From Ferruginibacter sp. (GTDB lineage: Bacteria; Bacteroidota; Bacteroidia; Chitinophagales; Chitinophagaceae): a stretch of 64,000 nt of DNA. The position numbers and the translations under genes are program-made. Positions 62,085 to 64,000 of this stretch are shown here, piece after piece (the stretch's first letter is position 1; each line of letters opens with the position of its first letter). The stretch spans positions 1 through 64,000 of the forward strand of contig JANXSK010000195.1 of NCBI GenBank assembly GCA_025352695.1, read 5' to 3'. Under the pieces are notes generated by a model that made no database searches, was not told the origin of the DNA, and saw nothing but the letters and a program-made list of their open reading frames with translations.

Positions 62085-63149
62085 GTGTTTTTAACTTTCA
62101 AATTAATTATGAATTTACAATTATTAATCCCTGTAGCTTTTAAAAACCTTCCCTCTAAACAAGAGAAAGATTGTATTATTTTAGCTGGTGATATTGGAGG
62201 CACCAAAGCAAATATATTGCTGAGTCAATATTCAAAAGAAGGCTTAAAAACAATTAAACAAAATCGTTACCGAAGTAAAGATTATCATTCATTTAGCGAA
62301 ATTCTCCAAGATTTTCTTGAAGGGCAGCAACACCCCGACAAAATTTGTTTTTCTGTGGCAGGGCCAGTAATAGGAGGAAAAGTGAAATTTACAAACTTAA
62401 GCTGGCATATTGATATTGAAGAAATCACAACACATTTCGGAGGAAATCCGGTTGCAATTTTAAATGATCTTGAGTCAACAGCCTATGGATTGGCCGGATT
62501 AAAGCAAGACGAGTTGAGTATTCTTTACCAAGGCTCCAGCAAAATACCTGGTAATATTGCGATATTGGCAGCAGGCACTGGCCTTGGTGAAGCTGGATTA
62601 TTTTTTGATGGAAAAAATTATCATCCCTTTGCAACAGAAGGTGGGCATAGTGATTTTGCACCGCGTTCTAAAAGAGATATAGAAGTGTTAACTTTTTTAC
62701 TTGGAAAACATGAACACGTTAGCTGGGAAAGATTACTAAGCGGCAATGGCATTTATACCATCTGGCAGTACCTAACACAAATAGAGGAAAAAGATTGTCC
62801 ATTATGGCTGATGAAAGAAATGGAAAATAATGACCCTGCACCAATAATCAGTAAAGCAGCTTTGGCAGGAACCTGTGCTGTTTGTGTGGAGACCATTGAA
62901 ATGTTTAATCGATATTTAGCTATTGAAGCAGTAAACTTAATATTGAAGCTGAAAGCAGTGGGCGGTTTATATCTTGCTGGTGGTATCGCCCCAAAACTAT
63001 TGCCATTATTAAACACATTTGTATGGAAAGAGGTATTTAATAAAAGTGGGCGTATGAAACAATTGCTTAATGATGTTTCGGTGTATGTTGTGCTAAACGA
63101 AAAAGCGCCGTTAATTGGCGCTTCTTACTATGCTTGCTTAAGTCTTTAG
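62085..63149 (+). CDS. glk: Glucokinase; likely start ATG at 62109
   Basis: ILAGDIGGTKANILLSQYS; ILAAGTGLGEAGLFFDGKNYHPFATEGGHSDFAPRS; LYLAGGIAPKLL. Confidence 0.93.
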   Translation: MFLTFKLIMNLQLLIPVAFKNLPSKQEKDCIILAGDIGGTKANILLSQYSKEGLKTIKQNRYRSKDYHSFSEILQDFLEGQQHPDKICFSVAGPVIGGKVKFTNLSWHIDIEEITTHFGGNPVAILNDLESTAYGLAGLKQDELSILYQGSSKIPGNIAILAAGTGLGEAGLFFDGKNYHPFATEGGHSDFAPRSKRDIEVLTFLLGKHEHVSWERLLSGNGIYTIWQYLTQIEEKDCPLWLMKEMENNDPAPIISKAALAGTCAVCVETIEMFNRYLAIEAVNLILKLKAVGGLYLAGGIAPKLLPLLNTFVWKEVFNKSGRMKQLLNDVSVYVVLNEKAPLIGASYYACLSL

Positions 63150-63190
63150 TTTCTTTCTTGTAATTTAATAATATTTAATTGTAAGAAAGT

Positions 63191-63997
63191 TTAATATTGC
63201 CCGCCAAATTTATAGATTAATTTAAATCCAGTCATGTAATACCAATCTTTTGCTTCAGAATTTCCTCTTTGTCCTCCAACTGGTGCCGATGCCTTAGATC
63301 CACGATAAGCCAATTCTACCGCTACTGGTCCTCTATTAGCCAACAATACCTGAGGATCTGCGTAAGTACTACTTACATCATCAAGGTAGTCTGTATTGGT
63401 ATAGCGAAAACCCAACTCGTAAGCAAGATCAAACTGTTCGTTAATTTTTAATTTCCATCCCAAACCAAATGGTATACATACCTTGGTAAGAGAATACACA
63501 GACCTGTTAGGGTATTGAGCTGATCCTTGTCCCTCTGTTCCCAATGGTTGTAAATAAGTTTTTGTATTATTTTTATCGTAAGTGTAAGGATTAAAGTGAA
63601 ATACCCCTACTCCTGCAAAAAGATATGGATAACCTTCGTATTCTGTGGGATCAAATAAGTTTATTTCCAACCCCAAATTACCTTCAAAAATATTGGACTT
63701 GAAATTTAGATTTCTACTTTTAGTTGCCAGGTTATTGCTATTTTTATCATTAGCATGTATTTGTCCATACCCAATTCCTCCCCTTATAACTATAATATCA
63801 TTGGCTAGCTGGTATTTAAAATTTACGTTTACTGCAGGACCAAGTGTATTTACAGAAATTGCCTGCCTAGTAAGATCTCCATTGTACCCGGAAACACCAG
63901 CCATTACTTCTGCCTGCCATTGTTGTGCAATGCAAGAATTAAAGATAAATAAAAATGCAATTGTAAGAATTCTCATAATTATAATAATTTGTATCAC
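63191..63997 (-). CDS. DUF6089-like outer membrane beta-barrel protein
   Basis: Signal peptide; WQAEVMAGVSGYNGDLTRQAI; C-term WYYMTGFKLIYKFGGQY. Confidence 0.85.
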   Translation of the reverse strand: MIQIIIIMRILTIAFLFIFNSCIAQQWQAEVMAGVSGYNGDLTRQAISVNTLGPAVNVNFKYQLANDIIVIRGGIGYGQIHANDKNSNNLATKSRNLNFKSNIFEGNLGLEINLFDPTEYEGYPYLFAGVGVFHFNPYTYDKNNTKTYLQPLGTEGQGSAQYPNRSVYSLTKVCIPFGLGWKLKINEQFDLAYELGFRYTNTDYLDDVSSTYADPQVLLANRGPVAVELAYRGSKASAPVGGQRGNSEAKDWYYMTGFKLIYKFGGQY

Positions 63998-64000
63998 AAT

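Noticed and set aside
1-64000. CRISPR arrays, tRNA or rRNA genes
   Set aside because: No regularly spaced direct repeats with unique spacers and no cloverleaf or rRNA-like segments noticed by eye; a tRNAscan/Infernal run would be decisive.

Overview
AT-rich Bacteroidetes-type chromosome window, probably Chitinophagaceae-like (inference from gene families, A/T-rich intergenic DNA and a T9SS sorting domain). Main blocks: (1) the 3' tail of an IS66-type transposase and a giant 2713-aa T9SS-exported repeat protein; (2) a sparse 8.4-11.3 kb region with gene relics; (3) a CzcA/TolC/CzcB RND efflux operon; (4) a class-III aminotransferase and a TonB-dependent receptor, followed by a small cluster of decaying genes; (5) two universal stress proteins, a YdjM-like membrane protein and a non-canonical Nramp-family transporter; (6) a proteorhodopsin-like proton pump with a carotenoid-type fenestration glycine, next to blh (beta-carotene cleavage) and a fasciclin protein; (7) a copper/heavy-metal locus (HYC_CC_PP, triple metal-binding-domain protein, DUF3347, split CusA, GDCCVxC, TolC, two adaptors); (8) a Phe/Tyr/shikimate operon (pheA, aminotransferase, tyrA, DAHPS-CM, aroB, aroA, aroC); (9) an ECF sigma factor with an anti-sigma-like/trypsin-like fusion; (10) lipB, rluD, glucokinase and other housekeeping genes. 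The strongest discovery is upstream of pheA: a complete ribosome-mediated attenuator with an unannotated 24-codon leader peptide MTKIIIYTRFYFSFYFKNGAGVFC, mutually exclusive 1:2 / 2:3 pairings and a terminator hairpin. Next are the rhodopsin with a predicted antenna fenestration, the in-frame CusA split, the sigma/protease-fusion pair, and several pseudogenes hidden below the ORF length cut-off. All calls are by eye from the sequence and ORF track; no searches were run.
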